A DNA stretch of 64,000 nucleotides from Phaeobacter gallaeciensis DSM 26640 (GCF_000511385.1 NC_023142.1:1-64000), one strand, 5' to 3'; shown: positions 1 to 8,950, counted from the stretch's first letter. A program made the numbers and translations. The notes: a model not told the origin generated them from the letters alone.

Positions 1-3
1 GCC

Positions 4-1005
4 CTATTCTGCCGCGCGTTTTTTGACCCAGCCCAGAAACGCCGCATCCGGGCGCCGCAGCCGTGGCGCGCCGGAGCGCACCCACATCGTGCGCCAATCG
101 GCCTCCAGCGCATAGACATCCACGCCGGGGATCAGGCTGCGGGCCTGCTCCAGCGTGCGCGCGCTCAACACCGGCGGGCGCTGGCTGTTGTCCAGCACCG
201 CATATTTCTGGGAAAAGCGGATCAGATCTCCCGGCAGCTCCTCCATCGCGTAATCCGGCAATGGCTGGGCCGCAATCATGTCGCGCAGCATCTTGCGAAA
301 CACCCGGCGCGGGCTGGCGGAGCCGGATTTCTTCAACAGCACCTCAACCGAAATCTGCCAGCTGTCCTGCCGACCGCAATGTTTGCGCGCCAGCTCATAG
401 ATGCGCCGCTCCAGCGGTTTCCGGAGCCGGAAGTAATCGCGGCTGAGGGTAAGCACCGATTTCGACAGCACCGCGCGATAGATCCATTCGCTGAGCGTCA
501 CCACCACATTGACCATCCGCCCGCCGCGCGCCTTACGCACGATCTCCCAGCTCTCGATCAGGCCAAAGCCACTGGTGACCTCCTGCCCGCCGGTGACGAT
601 ATTGGTGGTGATGCGGGTGCCCGCCAGCCGCTCAAACGCCTCGCGCAGACGCCGGTAGGCATCGCCCGAGGTCTCGCGGTTGGTCGCCACCAGCAGATCA
701 TGGGCGGTGAGATGCAGCGTGCGGCTGACCTGCCGGCCCGCGTTCACCGCCGCCATCAGCTGGCTGATGCAGAAAATCAGAATGTCCTTGTCGTGGATTG
801 TCGCCAGCCCCTTGACCGAGGGCACCACGGTGATTTCCGCGCCATTGTGTTCGTAGTTCAGAATGCGCCGGTCCGGCCGCGTGCCGAGGGAGAACAGCGG
901 GTGCTCCATCGAGGCGAGATCGTTTTTCGGGATCGCATCAAAGATATCGCAGAGGAAAAAATCCCCGCCCTGCGCCCCGCCAGCTGCGGTCATCTGGCCT
1001 GCCAT
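4..1005 (-). CDS. repA: Plasmid replication initiator RepA (RPA family)
   Basis: A 333-residue protein that resembles the 'replication initiator protein A' family found on roseobacter RepA-type plasmids. Such proteins bind iterons at the plasmid origin and start replication. Supporting stretches are RILNYEHNGAEITVVPS near residue 47 and the winged-helix-like core with FRLRKPLERRIYELARKH at about residues 193-210. The start ATG at 1005 follows an AGGAC ribosome-binding sequence. The TAG stop is three bases from the window edge, so the gene is complete. It is transcribed away from parA/parB, with the presumed origin in between; that arrangement supports the assignment. The family call is firm. 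The exact RepA compatibility subtype cannot be read by eye. Confidence 0.93.
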   Translation of the reverse strand: MAGQMTAAGGAQGGDFFLCDIFDAIPKNDLASMEHPLFSLGTRPDRRILNYEHNGAEITVVPSVKGLATIHDKDILIFCISQLMAAVNAGRQVSRTLHLTAHDLLVATNRETSGDAYRRLREAFERLAGTRITTNIVTGGQEVTSGFGLIESWEIVRKARGGRMVNVVVTLSEWIYRAVLSKSVLTLSRDYFRLRKPLERRIYELARKHCGRQDSWQISVEVLLKKSGSASPRRVFRKMLRDMIAAQPLPDYAMEELPGDLIRFSQKYAVLDNSQRPPVLSARTLEQARSLIPGVDVYALEADWRTMWVRSGAPRLRRPDAAFLGWVKKRAAE

Positions 1006-1107
1006 GTCACTGTCCTGTCTGCTCTGCCGCCCCCCGTCTGTCCGGGCCTTATGGCCTCTTTCGGGGTGACTCGCGTCTTCGTGGTTTTGATTACGCCCAC
1101 CCTAAAG

Positions 1108-1116
1108 TTATCCACA
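1108..1116 (+). promoter_or_regulatory. DnaA box
   Basis: TTATCCACA is an exact match to the classical DnaA-box consensus. It lies 12 bases before the first iteron in the repA-parA intergenic region. Confidence 0.75.
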
Positions 1117-1127
1117 CCACTTCTCAA

Positions 1128-1187
1128 CGGGGGTTCGGAGTCACTGCTTCGGGGGATCAGAGTCAGCCTATCGGGGTTTCAGAATCG
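1128..1187 (+). repeat. Three 22-bp-spaced iterons
   Basis: Three degenerate direct repeats begin at 1128, 1150 and 1172, exactly 22 bases apart: CGGGGGTTCGGAGTCA, CGGGGGATCAGAGTCA and CGGGGTTTCAGAATCG. A spacing of two helical turns is typical of initiator-binding iterons. A weaker CGGGGTGACTCGCGTC at 1062 is 66 bases (3 x 22) upstream of the first and may be a diverged copy. Confidence 0.75.
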
Positions 1188-1492
1188 CAGAGCCTGGAAA
1201 AAAGCCCCACATCGTCAATGAAAAAAGGGCTTTGCGCCTATGGGTGTTGCGCCTTAACTTATATATAACTCAATAATAACAGGTAGAAAAAATCCACAGC
1301 CTGAAAATAGCCCCAACGGTGATCAGGGATCAGGCCAGATTTCCTGCCGCAACCCCCGGATTTGCTTAGAAAATTCAAAAGAGATGCGCATATATCTTTC
1401 ATGTGCGCTGTTTTCTGCTATCATCCGAAAAAGGCCGCACATCAGGGGTGCTCTTCGAGGGTTGTCCGGATGGAAGGGGCGCAGGCAGAGGC

Positions 1493-2917
1493 ATGAGAGC
1501 AATGGCACGAGAGACCCAGAAGAAAGACCCAAGCCGCGGCGCGGCCGGGCTGCCCCCCTATTTCAACATCGACCCCGACAGCGCGCTCAGCGATCTGGAG
1601 GTGCCCACCAGCACCGGCGGTTTTGCCGATATCGCCGAGGCCTGCGCCCGGGGCCGGGCGGATCTCTCCAGCCGGGGCATGAACGAAGAAGGGCGCAAAT
1701 CGCTGCGGCTGTTCTCCACCTGGGAAATTACCCGCTATCTGATCCCGGTCGCCCAGGCCCATTTCCGCCGGGTGCTGAAAGCCAATCCAGAGCTGCCACA
1801 GGGGCGCTCTGAAACGGAAGGTGGCGCCAAGTGGTTCACCCTCGACGAGGTGCTGCGGCTGCGGGCGCATTTCGCCGCACAAGGCTCCAAGGCCAAGGAT
1901 TACACCCCCTACCGCCCCGAGGGGCTGCCTGCCAAAATGGTGGCAGTGGCCAACTTCAAGGGCGGCGTCGGCAAGACGTCCACCGCGGCGCATCTGGCGA
2001 TGTCAGCCGCCCTTGATGGCTACAAGGTGCTGGTGATTGATCTGGACAGCCAGGGCTCGATGACCTCGATCTTCGGCGGCAAGGTGGAGGATGAATGGCA
2101 GACGGCCTTCCCGCTTTTGGCACGCCATTACGGGGATCACCTGCGGCTGGAAAACCAGCGCCGTCTGGATCGCGGCGATGCGCCCCAGCCGCTGGATGAC
2201 AGCCTGTCTGCGGCGATGGAGATGACGGCGGCCGATGTGATCCAGCCCACCCATTGGCCCAATATCGACCTCATCGGCGCGCAGCTGAACCTCTATTGGG
2301 CGGAATTCCAGATCCCGGTCTGGCGCATGGCCGCGCGCTCCTGGAAACTCTGGGATGCGCTGACCGAGCGGCTGGAGGCTGACGGGGTCTTGGAGCAATA
2401 CGACGTGATCTTCATCGACACGCCGCCGGCCCTTGGCTACCTGACCATCAACGGGCTGTCGGCGGCGGATATCCTGCTGGTGCCGATGGGCGCCTCCTTT
2501 CTGGAGTTCGACAGTACGGGGCGGTTTTTCGATATGCTGCATTCCACCTTCGCCTCCATCGAGGAGGGCGAGAACCTGGCCGCCCGCGCGCTGGGGCGGC
2601 CGGAGATTGCCTTTGAATGGGATGCGGTGCGCACGGTGATCACCCGCTATGACAGCGCCCAGCAGGGCGAGCTGGCAGCCCTGATGCAGGCTTATCTCGG
2701 CCCCACCCTGTCGCCGCACCGGCAGGATTACACCGCGCTGATCGGTCAGGCCGGCGAGCAGGTCAATGGCATCTACGAGGCCGATTACCGCGATTTCAAC
2801 CGCGAAACCTATGCAAGGGGGCGCGAGACCTTCGACGCCACCTATGCGGCCTTCAAGCGGCTTCTGCTGGCGGTCTGGCGCCGGGATGAGTTGCAGATGC
2901 AGCGCGCGGCGCAGTAA
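1493..2917 (+). CDS. parA: Plasmid partition ATPase ParA
   Basis: A 474-residue ParA/MinD-type ATPase that should move plasmid copies apart together with ParB. The deviant Walker A motif KGGVGKTS starts near residue 156, and the Walker B-like region VIFIDTPPALGYL follows later. The roughly 150-residue N-terminal part before the ATPase domain probably binds DNA and controls transcription, as in other large ParA proteins. The reading frame stays open upstream to 1403, but that part is arginine/glycine-rich and has no ribosome-binding site. Starts at 1493 (MRAMARETQ) or 1502 (MARETQ) are more likely; neither has a strong Shine-Dalgarno sequence, so the exact start is uncertain. parB follows after about 100 bases. 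Confidence 0.93.
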   Translation: MRAMARETQKKDPSRGAAGLPPYFNIDPDSALSDLEVPTSTGGFADIAEACARGRADLSSRGMNEEGRKSLRLFSTWEITRYLIPVAQAHFRRVLKANPELPQGRSETEGGAKWFTLDEVLRLRAHFAAQGSKAKDYTPYRPEGLPAKMVAVANFKGGVGKTSTAAHLAMSAALDGYKVLVIDLDSQGSMTSIFGGKVEDEWQTAFPLLARHYGDHLRLENQRRLDRGDAPQPLDDSLSAAMEMTAADVIQPTHWPNIDLIGAQLNLYWAEFQIPVWRMAARSWKLWDALTERLEADGVLEQYDVIFIDTPPALGYLTINGLSAADILLVPMGASFLEFDSTGRFFDMLHSTFASIEEGENLAARALGRPEIAFEWDAVRTVITRYDSAQQGELAALMQAYLGPTLSPHRQDYTALIGQAGEQVNGIYEADYRDFNRETYARGRETFDATYAAFKRLLLAVWRRDELQMQRAAQ

Positions 2918-3019
2918 CGGGCTAAAAACACACCGCGCCCCATACTGTGTACCCGGCGGCCTCCAAGGGCAGACAGGACCGCAGAGATCAGACCAGGCGC
3001 GACAAAAAAGGACAGGCAG

Positions 3020-4147
3020 ATGGCAAAACGCAAACGGCTTTCCCCGGCACAGCCGACCTATCTCAGCACCGCGCCGGAGAGCAAATCCGCCCTCGGTGGC
3101 CCCGGTTCCCTGTCAGCGCCGCCGATTGCGCAGGTGGCCTCTGAGGCCGCCACAGAGGGCGCGCTGCAGGAGCTGACAGCGGTGCTGGAGACCGCCCGCG
3201 CCAAGGGGCTGATGATCGAGGAGATCGCGCTTGACGCCATTGACGAGACCCATCTGGTGCGCGACCGGCTGGAACAGGACGAAGAGGAAATGGGCGCCTT
3301 GGTGGGATCCCTGCGCGCCCGCGGTCAGCAGACCCCGATCGAGGTGGTCGCCCTGGGCCGGACCGCAGATGGCAAGACCCATGGTCTGATCTCCGGCTGG
3401 CGCCGCCTGCGGGCGATGCGCAGGCTATATGCCGAGAGCAATGATTCCGCCTTTGCCACCATCAAGGCGCTGGTGATCCAGCCCGATGGCGCTGAGGGCG
3501 CCTATGTGGCGATGGTTGAGGAAAACGAAATCCGGGTGAACCTCTCCCACTATGAACGGGCCCGCATTGCGGTGCGCGCGCTGCGCGAAGGGGTCTACAG
3601 CAGCCAGAAATATGCGCTGCAATCGCTGTTTGCCAATGCCACCCGCGCCAAACGCTCCAAGATTGGCAGCTTTGTCACCCTGGTTGAGGCGCTGGATGAG
3701 GATCTGCTGTTTCCCACCGCCATCCGCGAGAAACTGGGGCTGGGGCTGGCGCGCGCCTTTGCGCATACACCCGGCTTTGCCGATGAGGTGGTCGCGGCCC
3801 TGCGCGCCACCGCCCGCCCCACGGCAGAGGCGGAACAGGAGGTGCTGAGCCAGCTGCTGGCGGCCTATGAAGGGACGGAGATTCCGGTCCCCGCTGGTGA
3901 TCAAGCGGCCCCTGTCGTTCCGGCGTCTGAACCGGCATCGGATTCTGCGGAACAGCCTGCCCCGGCGCCCCGAGTGCGTAGCCTGGATCCGGCGGATCGT
4001 ATTGGCGCGGATGAGCGGGTGAGCGTGCAAGCCGCCGCGGGCGTGCGGCTGGGGTTCACCCCCGGTCAGCAGCGGATCGAACTCACCGGCACGGCGGTGG
4101 ATATGACTCTGATGGAAGATCTGAAGGCCTGGCTGCGCCGTCGCTGA
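3020..4147 (+). CDS. parB: Plasmid partition protein ParB
   Basis: A 375-residue ParB-family protein that should bind a centromere (parS) and stimulate ParA. It has the N-terminal ParB/Srx-type core, with the arginine patch-like GWRRLRAMRRL at about residues 128-138 and ENEIRVNLSHYERA at about 167-180. A helix-turn-helix-bearing middle follows. The C-terminal third is rich in proline and alanine, followed by a short conserved tail. It is downstream of parA in the same direction and ends just before a strong hairpin terminator. The family is clear; the DNA site it binds is not known (see the palindrome at 5675). Confidence 0.93.
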   Translation: MAKRKRLSPAQPTYLSTAPESKSALGGPGSLSAPPIAQVASEAATEGALQELTAVLETARAKGLMIEEIALDAIDETHLVRDRLEQDEEEMGALVGSLRARGQQTPIEVVALGRTADGKTHGLISGWRRLRAMRRLYAESNDSAFATIKALVIQPDGAEGAYVAMVEENEIRVNLSHYERARIAVRALREGVYSSQKYALQSLFANATRAKRSKIGSFVTLVEALDEDLLFPTAIREKLGLGLARAFAHTPGFADEVVAALRATARPTAEAEQEVLSQLLAAYEGTEIPVPAGDQAAPVVPASEPASDSAEQPAPAPRVRSLDPADRIGADERVSVQAAAGVRLGFTPGQQRIELTGTAVDMTLMEDLKAWLRRR

Positions 4148-4170
4148 ACAGAGTCTGGCAAGAGTATGCA

Positions 4171-4204
4171 AAAAGACCCTGATACAGGCGTATCAGGGTC
4201 TTTT
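4171..4204. terminator. Bidirectional terminator between parB and ugd
   Basis: Perfect 15-bp inverted repeat (AAAAGACCCTGATAC at 4171-4185 and its complement at 4190-4204) with a four-base loop. Both strands give a T-tract after the stem. It lies between the convergent parB and UDP-glucose dehydrogenase genes, so it can serve both. Confidence 0.9.
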
Positions 4205-4233
4205 GCGTTTCCGGGGGATATGCCTCGGCGGGC

Positions 4234-5538
4234 TTATCGACCCACCCCGATATAGGTCTCGAACCCGGCGCGTTTGGCGGCTTTGGCGGTGTAGATATTG
4301 CGCAGATCCACCATCCGGGGCTGCGCCATCTTGCGCGCCAGCGCCTTCAGATCGAGGGCGCGAAATTCATTCCATTCCGTCAGCAGCACCACCAGATCGG
4401 CGTTGCGCGCGGCCTTATAGGGATCCTCCTCCCATTTGACACCGGGCAAGAGATCGCGGCCCTCGGCCTCGCCCTGCGGGTCCACCACCTTCACCTTGGC
4501 GCCACCGCCAATGAGGGCCGGTACGATGGTGAGGCTGGGCGCCTCGCGCATGTCATCGGTATTGGGTTTGAAGGTGACGCCGAGCACTGCGATGGTCTTG
4601 CCGTTGAAACTGCCATCACAGGCGTCGCGCAGCTTCTCCAGCATCCGTGCTTTGACCTCCTGATTGACCCGCATCACGGTTTCGGTGATCTGCATCGGAT
4701 AGGCGTGGTCCTGACCGATGCGCGCCAGCGCGGCGGTGTCCTTGGGAAAACACGACCCGCCATAGCCGGGGCCGGCATGCAGGAACTTATTGCCGATGCG
4801 CCCGTCCAGACCGATGCCGCGGGCGACTTCCTTGACGTCTGATCCCACCCGCTCACAGAGGCCTGCGATTTCATTCATGAAGGTGATCTTGGTCGCCAGA
4901 AACGCATTGGCGGCATATTTGATCATCTCGGCACTTTCGAGATCGGTGGTGAGGATCGGGAAATCGCGCAGATATAAGGGCCGGTAGATCTCGGCCATGA
5001 CCTCGGCGGCACGGTCGTTCTGCACGCCGACAACCACCCGGTCGGGGCGCATGAAATCATCAATAGCCGCCCCTTCGCGCAGGAACTCCGGGTTGGAAGC
5101 CACGTCAAACTCTGCCGCTGGGTTGGATTTGGCGATCACCTGTTTCACCTGTCGGTTGGTGCCGAGGGGGACGGTGGATTTGGTGACCACCACGGTATAG
5201 CCCTGAAGGGCGGCGGCGATCTCCTCGCTGGCGGCCATCACATAGGTGAGATCGGCATGACCATCGCCGCGCCGCGTTGGTGTGCCAACAGCAATGAACA
5301 CCGCCTCGGCCTCGGCGACGGCAGCGGCCAGATCATCGGTAAAGGCGAGTCGGCCCGCAGCCACATTGCGCGCCATCAGATCCTCCAGCCCCGGCTCATA
5401 GATCGGCACCTCGCCAGCCTGAAGCCGAGCAATTTTGGCGGCGTCCTTATCGACGCAGACCACATCATGGCCAAAGTCGGAAAAACAGACGCCGGAGACC
5501 AATCCGACATATCCGGTGCCAATCATTGCAATGCGCAT
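4234..5538 (-). CDS. ugd: UDP-glucose 6-dehydrogenase
   Basis: A 434-residue enzyme that oxidises UDP-glucose to UDP-glucuronate with two NAD+. The N-terminal dinucleotide-binding motif is MIGTGYVGLV. The catalytic cysteine lies in GGSCFPKDTAAL. The C-terminal UDP-binding domain contains GVTFKPNTDDMREAPS. Length matches the bacterial Ugd/TuaD family. The frame continues upstream to 5700 without family similarity. The ATG at 5538 is preceded by AAAGGA and begins directly with the Rossmann strand, so it is preferred. The neighbouring epimerase on the same strand probably uses the product. Confidence 0.95.
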   Translation of the reverse strand: MRIAMIGTGYVGLVSGVCFSDFGHDVVCVDKDAAKIARLQAGEVPIYEPGLEDLMARNVAAGRLAFTDDLAAAVAEAEAVFIAVGTPTRRGDGHADLTYVMAASEEIAAALQGYTVVVTKSTVPLGTNRQVKQVIAKSNPAAEFDVASNPEFLREGAAIDDFMRPDRVVVGVQNDRAAEVMAEIYRPLYLRDFPILTTDLESAEMIKYAANAFLATKITFMNEIAGLCERVGSDVKEVARGIGLDGRIGNKFLHAGPGYGGSCFPKDTAALARIGQDHAYPMQITETVMRVNQEVKARMLEKLRDACDGSFNGKTIAVLGVTFKPNTDDMREAPSLTIVPALIGGGAKVKVVDPQGEAEGRDLLPGVKWEEDPYKAARNADLVVLLTEWNEFRALDLKALARKMAQPRMVDLRNIYTAKAAKRAGFETYIGVGR

Positions 5539-5674
5539 GGGGGCGGTCCTTTTCTGTTGCCTCGTGGCCCTCGCTTGGGGGAGGGCTTTGGATATCAGAC
5601 ATATACGGGCGCGCGGGGGGCGGGAACCGGAATTTTGGGCCGCTGACGGGGGTGAGTGAAATAGGTCCGGTTCG

Positions 5675-5706
5675 GACCAAATGTTTCGCACGCGAAACAT
5701 TTGGTC
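5675..5706. promoter_or_regulatory. 32-bp palindrome resembling parS
   Basis: Perfect inverted repeat with GACCAAATGTTTCG at 5675-5688 and its complement at 5693-5706; the stem can extend to 15 bp around a central AC. The core TGTTTC...GAAACA equals the half-sites of the classical chromosomal parS (TGTTTCACGTGAAACA), with a six- instead of four-base centre. There is no T-tract, so it is not an intrinsic terminator. It sits in the leader of ugd and could instead be a repressor operator. Confidence 0.55.
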
Positions 5707-5822
5707 AATTGTGCTGACCTAATAGGGGCGAGTGTTCTGATCGCGATTCCTGTGAAATCGGGAGGCCTACGGCGCGCGTATTTGGAGAAAGGTGACAGAT
5801 CAGCGGCGCATGTCGCACCAGA

Positions 5823-6833
5823 TCAGCCTTCAGCGGTGCCGTAATACGCCCGGTACCAGGTAACAAAGCGCGCGACGCCCTCTGCGACGCTGACTTGCGG
5901 TTCATAGCCGGTGAGCTGGCTCAGCAAGCTGGTGTCGGCCCAGGTGGCAGGTACATCCCCGGCCTGCATCTCCATCAGGTTTTTCTCGGCCGGGAGTCCC
6001 AGCGCCGTTTCCAGCGCCGCGATATACTCCATCAGCGGTGTCGGTTTGGAAGCGCCGATATTGACCACCCGGAAGGGGGCGACAGGGCTGAGATTGTCTT
6101 GTTCCGAGACCGGCTGATCCCCCGGTACCGCGTCGATCAGCCCGGTGATGCCCGTCACCAGATCGTCGATATAAGTGAAATCCCGGCTCATCCTGCCGTG
6201 ATTATAGACGTCGATCGCCTCGCCCGCCTGCATCGCCTTGGTGAATTTGAACAGCGCCATATCGGGGCGCCCCCAGGGGCCGTAGACGGTGAAGAAGCGG
6301 AACATGGTGGTGGGCAGCCCGTAGAGATGGGCATAGGAATGGGCCATCGTCTCGCCCGCCTTTTTGGTGGCGGCATAAAAGGACATCTGATGATCGGCCT
6401 GCTGACGCTCATCAAAGGGCATCTGGGTATTGGCGCCATAAGCCGAGGAGGTGGAGGCGATCAGCATATGGGCGGGCGGATGGGCGCGGGCGGCCTCCAG
6501 CAGTTCAAAGGTGCCGATGAGATTGGCCTCGAGATAATCGCGCGGCGCATCGATGGAATGGCGCACCCCGGCCTGTGCGGCCAGATGGATCACCGCATCG
6601 GGCTTATGAGTGTCAAACAATGCCATCAGGCGACCCGGATCTTCCAGTTTGCCGATCACTGGCGTGAAACCGCTGTGCTCTGCCAGCATCGCGTGGCGGC
6701 GTTCTTTCAGGCGGACATCATAATAGGGGGAGAGGCAGTCCAGCCCGATGACACGCCAGCCTGCGGCCAGAAGACGGTCTGCAAGGTGGTAGCCGATAAA
6801 GCCGGCCGATCCGGTGATAAGAGCGGTTTTCAT
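5823..6833 (-). CDS. NAD-dependent epimerase, UDP-glucuronate 4-epimerase-like
   Basis: A 336-residue extended short-chain dehydrogenase that probably interconverts UDP-glucuronate and UDP-galacturonate. It shows the NAD motif TGSAGFIG at residues 7-14, a YAATKKAGE active-site Tyr/Lys pair, and the stretch FRFFTVYGPWGRPDMA, which is typical of the LpsL/Cap1J UDP-glucuronate epimerases. The ATG at 6833 is chosen because the Rossmann fold begins there; the upstream in-frame extension to 6893 lacks similarity. It lies upstream of ugd on the same strand, 284 bases away, which supports a shared uronic-acid pathway. Confidence 0.87.
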   Translation of the reverse strand: MKTALITGSAGFIGYHLADRLLAAGWRVIGLDCLSPYYDVRLKERRHAMLAEHSGFTPVIGKLEDPGRLMALFDTHKPDAVIHLAAQAGVRHSIDAPRDYLEANLIGTFELLEAARAHPPAHMLIASTSSAYGANTQMPFDERQQADHQMSFYAATKKAGETMAHSYAHLYGLPTTMFRFFTVYGPWGRPDMALFKFTKAMQAGEAIDVYNHGRMSRDFTYIDDLVTGITGLIDAVPGDQPVSEQDNLSPVAPFRVVNIGASKPTPLMEYIAALETALGLPAEKNLMEMQAGDVPATWADTSLLSQLTGYEPQVSVAEGVARFVTWYRAYYGTAEG

Positions 6834-6980
6834 GCTCCTTAGGTGGCGGCTTGGGGGCGGGGTGTCAATGCATCCTGCGGCGGGGGAAACCAACCTGTCA
6901 CCGGCAGGTGAATTGACAGCACGGTCTATTTATGAGTTTTGCGCTCTGAACCAAAGCCACCGCCGCCCGCAGGAGCCCTT

Positions 6981-7010
6981 GTCGCTGTGAATGAAGTCGC
7001 TGTGAATGAA
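6981..7010 (+). repeat. 15-bp tandem duplication
   Basis: GTCGCTGTGAATGAA occurs twice back to back at 6981-6995 and 6996-7010. The copies lie at the 5' end of the GT2 gene and duplicate a possible GTG start. Confidence 0.85.
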
Positions 7011-8033
7011 CCTTCGATCTCCGAACCTGCGCGACAGGTCGGTGCCGGGGCCGGTGGTGCCGGACGCCTGGTGGCGGTGGTGGTCACCTATAATCGGCTG
7101 GAGAAGCTGAAGGTGACGCTGGCGCGACTGCTGGACAGCCCCGCTGAGGAACTGGCGGCGCTGGTGGTGGTGGACAATGCCTCCAGCGATGGGACCGGTG
7201 ACTGGCTGGCGGGCTGGGAGGCGGAGCATCCGCGCGTTGATGTGATGACCAGCGCGACCAATCAGGGCGGGGCCGGGGGCTTTGCCCTGGGAATGCAGCG
7301 CGCGATGGAGGCCCATAGACCCGACTGGCTGGTGGTGATGGATGATGACGGCCGCCCGGACCCCGGCGGGCTGGCGGCGTTTCATGCCATGGGGCGGAGC
7401 GGCGCGCTGGCCAACTGGGACGCGGTGGCGGCGGCGGTCTATTTTCCAAGCGGCGAGATCTGCGAGATGAACCGCCCCTCGCGTAATCCGTTCTGGAGCC
7501 TCGGGCATTTCCTCTCTACCGCGCGCAAAGGGCGCGATGGGTTCCATATTCCGCGCCGCGCCTATGAGGGCGGGCTGAGCGCGATTGATGTGACCTCCTT
7601 TGTGGGGTTCTTCATCTCAGCGGCGGCGGTGCAGCGGGTGGGCTACCCGGATCCAAAGCTGTTCATCTATGGCGATGATGCGCTTTATACGCTTGGGCTG
7701 AGTGCAGCGGGCGGGCGCATCTGCTTTGCCGCGGATGTGCGGTTCGAGCATGATTTCTCCACCTTTGTCGGGGGTGACAGCGGTCAGCGGTTCCGGCCGC
7801 TGTGGAAGGTCTATTACCATCACCGCAATCTGCTGCTGCTCTATCGGCAGGCGGCGGGCTGGCTGTTCTGGCCGGTGCTGCTGCTGATCCTGCCCAAATG
7901 GGTTCTGAAAGTGCGCCACCATCCCGGTGTGCGCCGCGCCTATCTGCGGCTCACCTGGCTGGCGGTGCGTGACGGGCTGTTGCGGCGGCTCGGGCGCAGC
8001 CACGCCGAGGTGCTGGCAGAGGCCCGCGAATAG
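6987..8033 (+). CDS. Family 2 glycosyltransferase, galactofuranosyltransferase-like
   Basis: About 348 residues with a GT-A fold. VVVTYNRLEKLK begins the fold, VVVDNASSDGTGDWL follows, and the DXD-type metal site is VVMDDDGRPDP. This style matches the RfbF/GlfT2-like GT2 group that transfers galactofuranose or rhamnose. A UDP-galactopyranose mutase gene lies 3.3 kb downstream, so galactofuranose is a reasonable donor; this is inference. The start is uncertain: GTG at 6987 has an AGGAG 11 bases upstream, a second GTG at 7002 comes from a 15-bp duplication, and a TTG at 6939 would add 16 residues. The 3' end nearly meets the convergent ABC permease gene (8-base gap). Confidence 0.85.
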   Translation: MNEVAVNEPSISEPARQVGAGAGGAGRLVAVVVTYNRLEKLKVTLARLLDSPAEELAALVVVDNASSDGTGDWLAGWEAEHPRVDVMTSATNQGGAGGFALGMQRAMEAHRPDWLVVMDDDGRPDPGGLAAFHAMGRSGALANWDAVAAAVYFPSGEICEMNRPSRNPFWSLGHFLSTARKGRDGFHIPRRAYEGGLSAIDVTSFVGFFISAAAVQRVGYPDPKLFIYGDDALYTLGLSAAGGRICFAADVRFEHDFSTFVGGDSGQRFRPLWKVYYHHRNLLLLYRQAAGWLFWPVLLLILPKWVLKVRHHPGVRRAYLRLTWLAVRDGLLRRLGRSHAEVLAEARE

Positions 8034-8041
8034 GCCGCCGA

Positions 8042-8950
8042 TCAGCGGTTCAGGATCACCCGGTGATAGCGGCGCATCAGGATCAGGCCCAGGGCGGTCA
8101 GCGCCAGCCCGATCAGCAGCACATAAGAATGGCTGACGTAATCGGCATTATAAGTGGGGTAGAACCCGGTGCGCATCAGCCCGGTGATATGCAGCAGCGG
8201 ATTATACCACAGCACGTCCTGCGCCACCGGCGGCAGGTCCTCGTAGATATAGATCACGCCGGAGGCCAGAAACAGCGGCCGGGTGATGATTGACCAGGCG
8301 ACATCCCACAGGGGAAACAGCCCCATCAGCACCGCATTGATGCAGCCCACGCCCAGTCCCAGCACCATGGCGAGCGTGATGGCTTCGACCAGCGGCGGCA
8401 GGTCGATGGCGGTGCGGCTGTCGATCACCGCAAGGATGCCGGTGATCAGCAGGGTGGTGATGACAATCCCAGTCAGGCTGTTCAGCACAAAGCGGGCGAG
8501 GATCGCATCCAGCCAGGTGACCGCGGGGTAGCGCAGCAGGGGGCGAGAATAGGCCAGTGCCCGTGCAACGGTGCCGGACAGAGTCTGATACAGGTTAAAT
8601 GGCAGAAATCCGGTGGCGTAGAACAAGAGGAAACTGGTGCCGAGCGAGGGGGTGCGGATCACCAGCGAAAACCCCAAAGACAGGAACAGGATCGCGGCGA
8701 GCGGTTCCAGAATACCCCAGAGGTAACCGCCGGGGGTCCGCCCGTAGCGGGTCGACATCTCGCGCAGCACCAGTGCCGCCACGGTGCGCAATGTCGCCAT
8801 GCTGCGGCGGTGACGGCGGTGCGGGTTGGCGGCGGGACTGGTGGGGATCTGCGCCGACGTCTGAGCGGATATCTGTGCCGTACCCTGTGTCTTTGGCGGG
8901 CTTAACGGGCGGGGCTGAGCCGGGGGCGCAGAAGAAGACAGGCTGGCCAT
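8042..8950 (-). CDS. Capsule polysaccharide ABC exporter permease (KpsM/Wzm type)
   Basis: A 302-residue inner-membrane protein of the ABC-2 polysaccharide-export family. After a roughly 50-residue proline/serine-rich N-terminus comes a REMSTRYGRTPGGYLWGI motif. This is characteristic of KpsM-like permeases, in which the loop before the first helix contacts the ATPase. About six hydrophobic segments follow. It should move a lipid-linked polysaccharide across the inner membrane together with the ATPase at 10503. It is divergent from the kpsE-like gene. ATG at 8950 is preferred over 8971, since a GGGG-containing sequence precedes it. Confidence 0.9.
   Translation of the reverse strand: MASLSSSAPPAQPRPLSPPKTQGTAQISAQTSAQIPTSPAANPHRRHRRSMATLRTVAALVLREMSTRYGRTPGGYLWGILEPLAAILFLSLGFSLVIRTPSLGTSFLLFYATGFLPFNLYQTLSGTVARALAYSRPLLRYPAVTWLDAILARFVLNSLTGIVITTLLITGILAVIDSRTAIDLPPLVEAITLAMVLGLGVGCINAVLMGLFPLWDVAWSIITRPLFLASGVIYIYEDLPPVAQDVLWYNPLLHITGLMRTGFYPTYNADYVSHSYVLLIGLALTALGLILMRRYHRVILNR

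Larger units (their letters stand above)
1060..1300. other. Probable origin of replication (oriV)
   Basis: This non-coding stretch between the divergent repA and parA genes carries the parts expected of an iteron origin. There is a DnaA box at 1108-1116, three 22-bp-spaced repeats at 1128-1187, an inverted repeat AAAGCCC/GGGCTTT at 1201-1233, and an AT-rich tract at about 1254-1293 that could be the unwinding element. Its place beside the initiator gene fits. Origin function is inferred, not shown. Confidence 0.72.

Noticed and set aside
5675..5706. Reading the palindrome as a transcription terminator
   Set aside because: The stem is long, but neither strand has a T-tract after it, and it is far upstream of the ugd start in the leader.
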